The position numbers were made by a program, and so were the translations under genes. The notes below the pieces were generated by a model, which saw only the letters and a program-made list of their open reading frames with translations, made no database searches and was not told where the DNA came from. From the NCBI GenBank assembly GCA_003993805.1, contig RSEF01000003.1, forward strand, positions 65,420,057-65,484,056: a stretch of 64,000 nucleotides of DNA. Direction: 5' to 3'. The DNA comes from Himantopus leucocephalus (Eukaryota; Chordata; Aves; Charadriiformes; Recurvirostridae). Below, piece by piece: positions 63,201-64,000 of the stretch; the stretch's first letter is position 1; every line of letters starts with the position of its first letter.

Positions 63201-64000
63201 GCTATGCCAGCAAAAAATCTTAATGCAGTCCCAAGTTTTAAACCTACAGAAAAAGAAGTTTACAGTTATGGCTTGTTCTACTCAAGAAAGCGATTCAAAG
63301 TTAATCGGTACATGGTTGCCCCATTGCTGTAACATTTGCTGTCATTTTTGGGAGGCCCTCCTTCCTTTTAACAGCAGCCAGCACTTCTCCCTCCTCTACA
63401 AGGAGGCTCAGATATTTTTAACCAGAGACTAGCGTATCATTTATATGTCATGTTATTACTTTATAGTAGGTCTGGCTGCTACATGCTTATGCTATATTCT
63501 TACCCCAGAATACATTTACATATTACAGATGTTCCAACAAATACATTGACTCAAATTCCTGACTGTCCGCCTAGTGCTTTAAGGACACATCGCCCCCGTT
63601 GAGGCTCAATTCAGCAGCCTCGACCACTTTATCTATCAACAGCAGAAATTATCTTGATTAACAACTTCACAGAACTTTTCGTCTGCAGTCCTTCAAATAA
63701 AACAAATCGCAGCACTGTGTCATTAGTTCATTGTTTTCATACTACGTAATATATTAGATCCTGTTGAATATTTTTAGACTGTTTAAAATAAAACAGTGCA
63801 AAGGCTGTCAAGGCAAAGATTTGGCCATGACGGCAATCACAAAATAGATTTGGTTAGATGAACAAATAAATGGTTCCCAATTGAAATACATTTAGAGATT
63901 TGTTAATAAAAACTCCAAGTTTTACAGAAATCAAATTTCAGTGACAAAAAGCAAACCTAAAAACTTCTGTTGTTTTAATTTACTGATCAATACTTAGCTT
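60280..64000. other. Non-coding sequence to window end
   Basis: No gene is recognised. A-run near 60396-60412, isolated N at 60450, G-rich tract at 61497-61518, a 9-bp inverted repeat with a 4-base loop at 61701-61722, A-run near 62346-62359. Open frames are below 80 codons and domain-free. Confidence 0.65.
61497..61518 (+). repeat. G-rich low-complexity tract
   Basis: Runs of eight, five and five G separated by aga and t, preceded by an A-run. Compatible with a G-quadruplex. Confidence 0.8.

Noticed and set aside
1..64000. CRISPR array, bacterial operon, phage or integrated virus
   Set aside because: No regularly spaced repeats, no dense coding, no ribosome-binding-site pattern, no integrase, capsid or polymerase frames other than the degenerate CR1 reverse transcriptase.

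Overview
This window looks like vertebrate, most probably avian, nuclear DNA without any gene I can name. The main evidence for a bird is four CR1 LINE fragments with the diagnostic CR1 3' end (a 'ggttggacttgatcatcttcaaggtcccttccaacc'-type tail followed by attctatgat-type repeats), combined with few other repeats, about 40% G+C in a 600-base hand sample, and no Alu, L1 or B1/B2 elements. A crocodilian or turtle is less likely but not excluded.

Layout: the window opens inside the 3' end of a plus-strand CR1 (1-80). A rearranged minus-strand CR1 lies at 4851-5250, a plus-strand CR1 reverse-transcriptase fragment at 43955-44267, and a long minus-strand CR1 at 55926-56525. The last two run directly into 100-N assembly gaps. 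Three weaker ancient repeats (two tRNA-derived SINE-like, one CR1-like) are proposed at 6091-6180, 6935-7010 and 17376-17430. The rest is A/T-rich unique sequence with homopolymers, short microsatellites, G-rich tracts and a few G+C/CpG-enriched patches (about 16450-16860, 44457-44580, 50104-50420).

I find no convincing protein-coding gene, RNA gene, promoter, CRISPR array or virus. The long open frames (up to 201 codons) lack recognisable domains, overlap one another on both strands, and are what chance gives in this much DNA. The plus strand carries more A than T and about twenty A-runs of 10 or more against about six T-runs. In vertebrates that is the pattern expected on the non-coding strand of a transcribed region, so the simplest reading is that much of the window is intron of a gene read on the minus strand. 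A few minus-strand segments bounded by good splice signals (5921-5999, 10824-10887, 30225-30280, 14257-14331) are listed as findings, not as genes.

Other structure worth a look: assembly-breaking poly-G/poly-C tracts, a 20-bp exact direct repeat 741 bp apart, a 13-bp perfect hairpin, and a 20-bp perfect palindrome. I see no sign of a new biological system.
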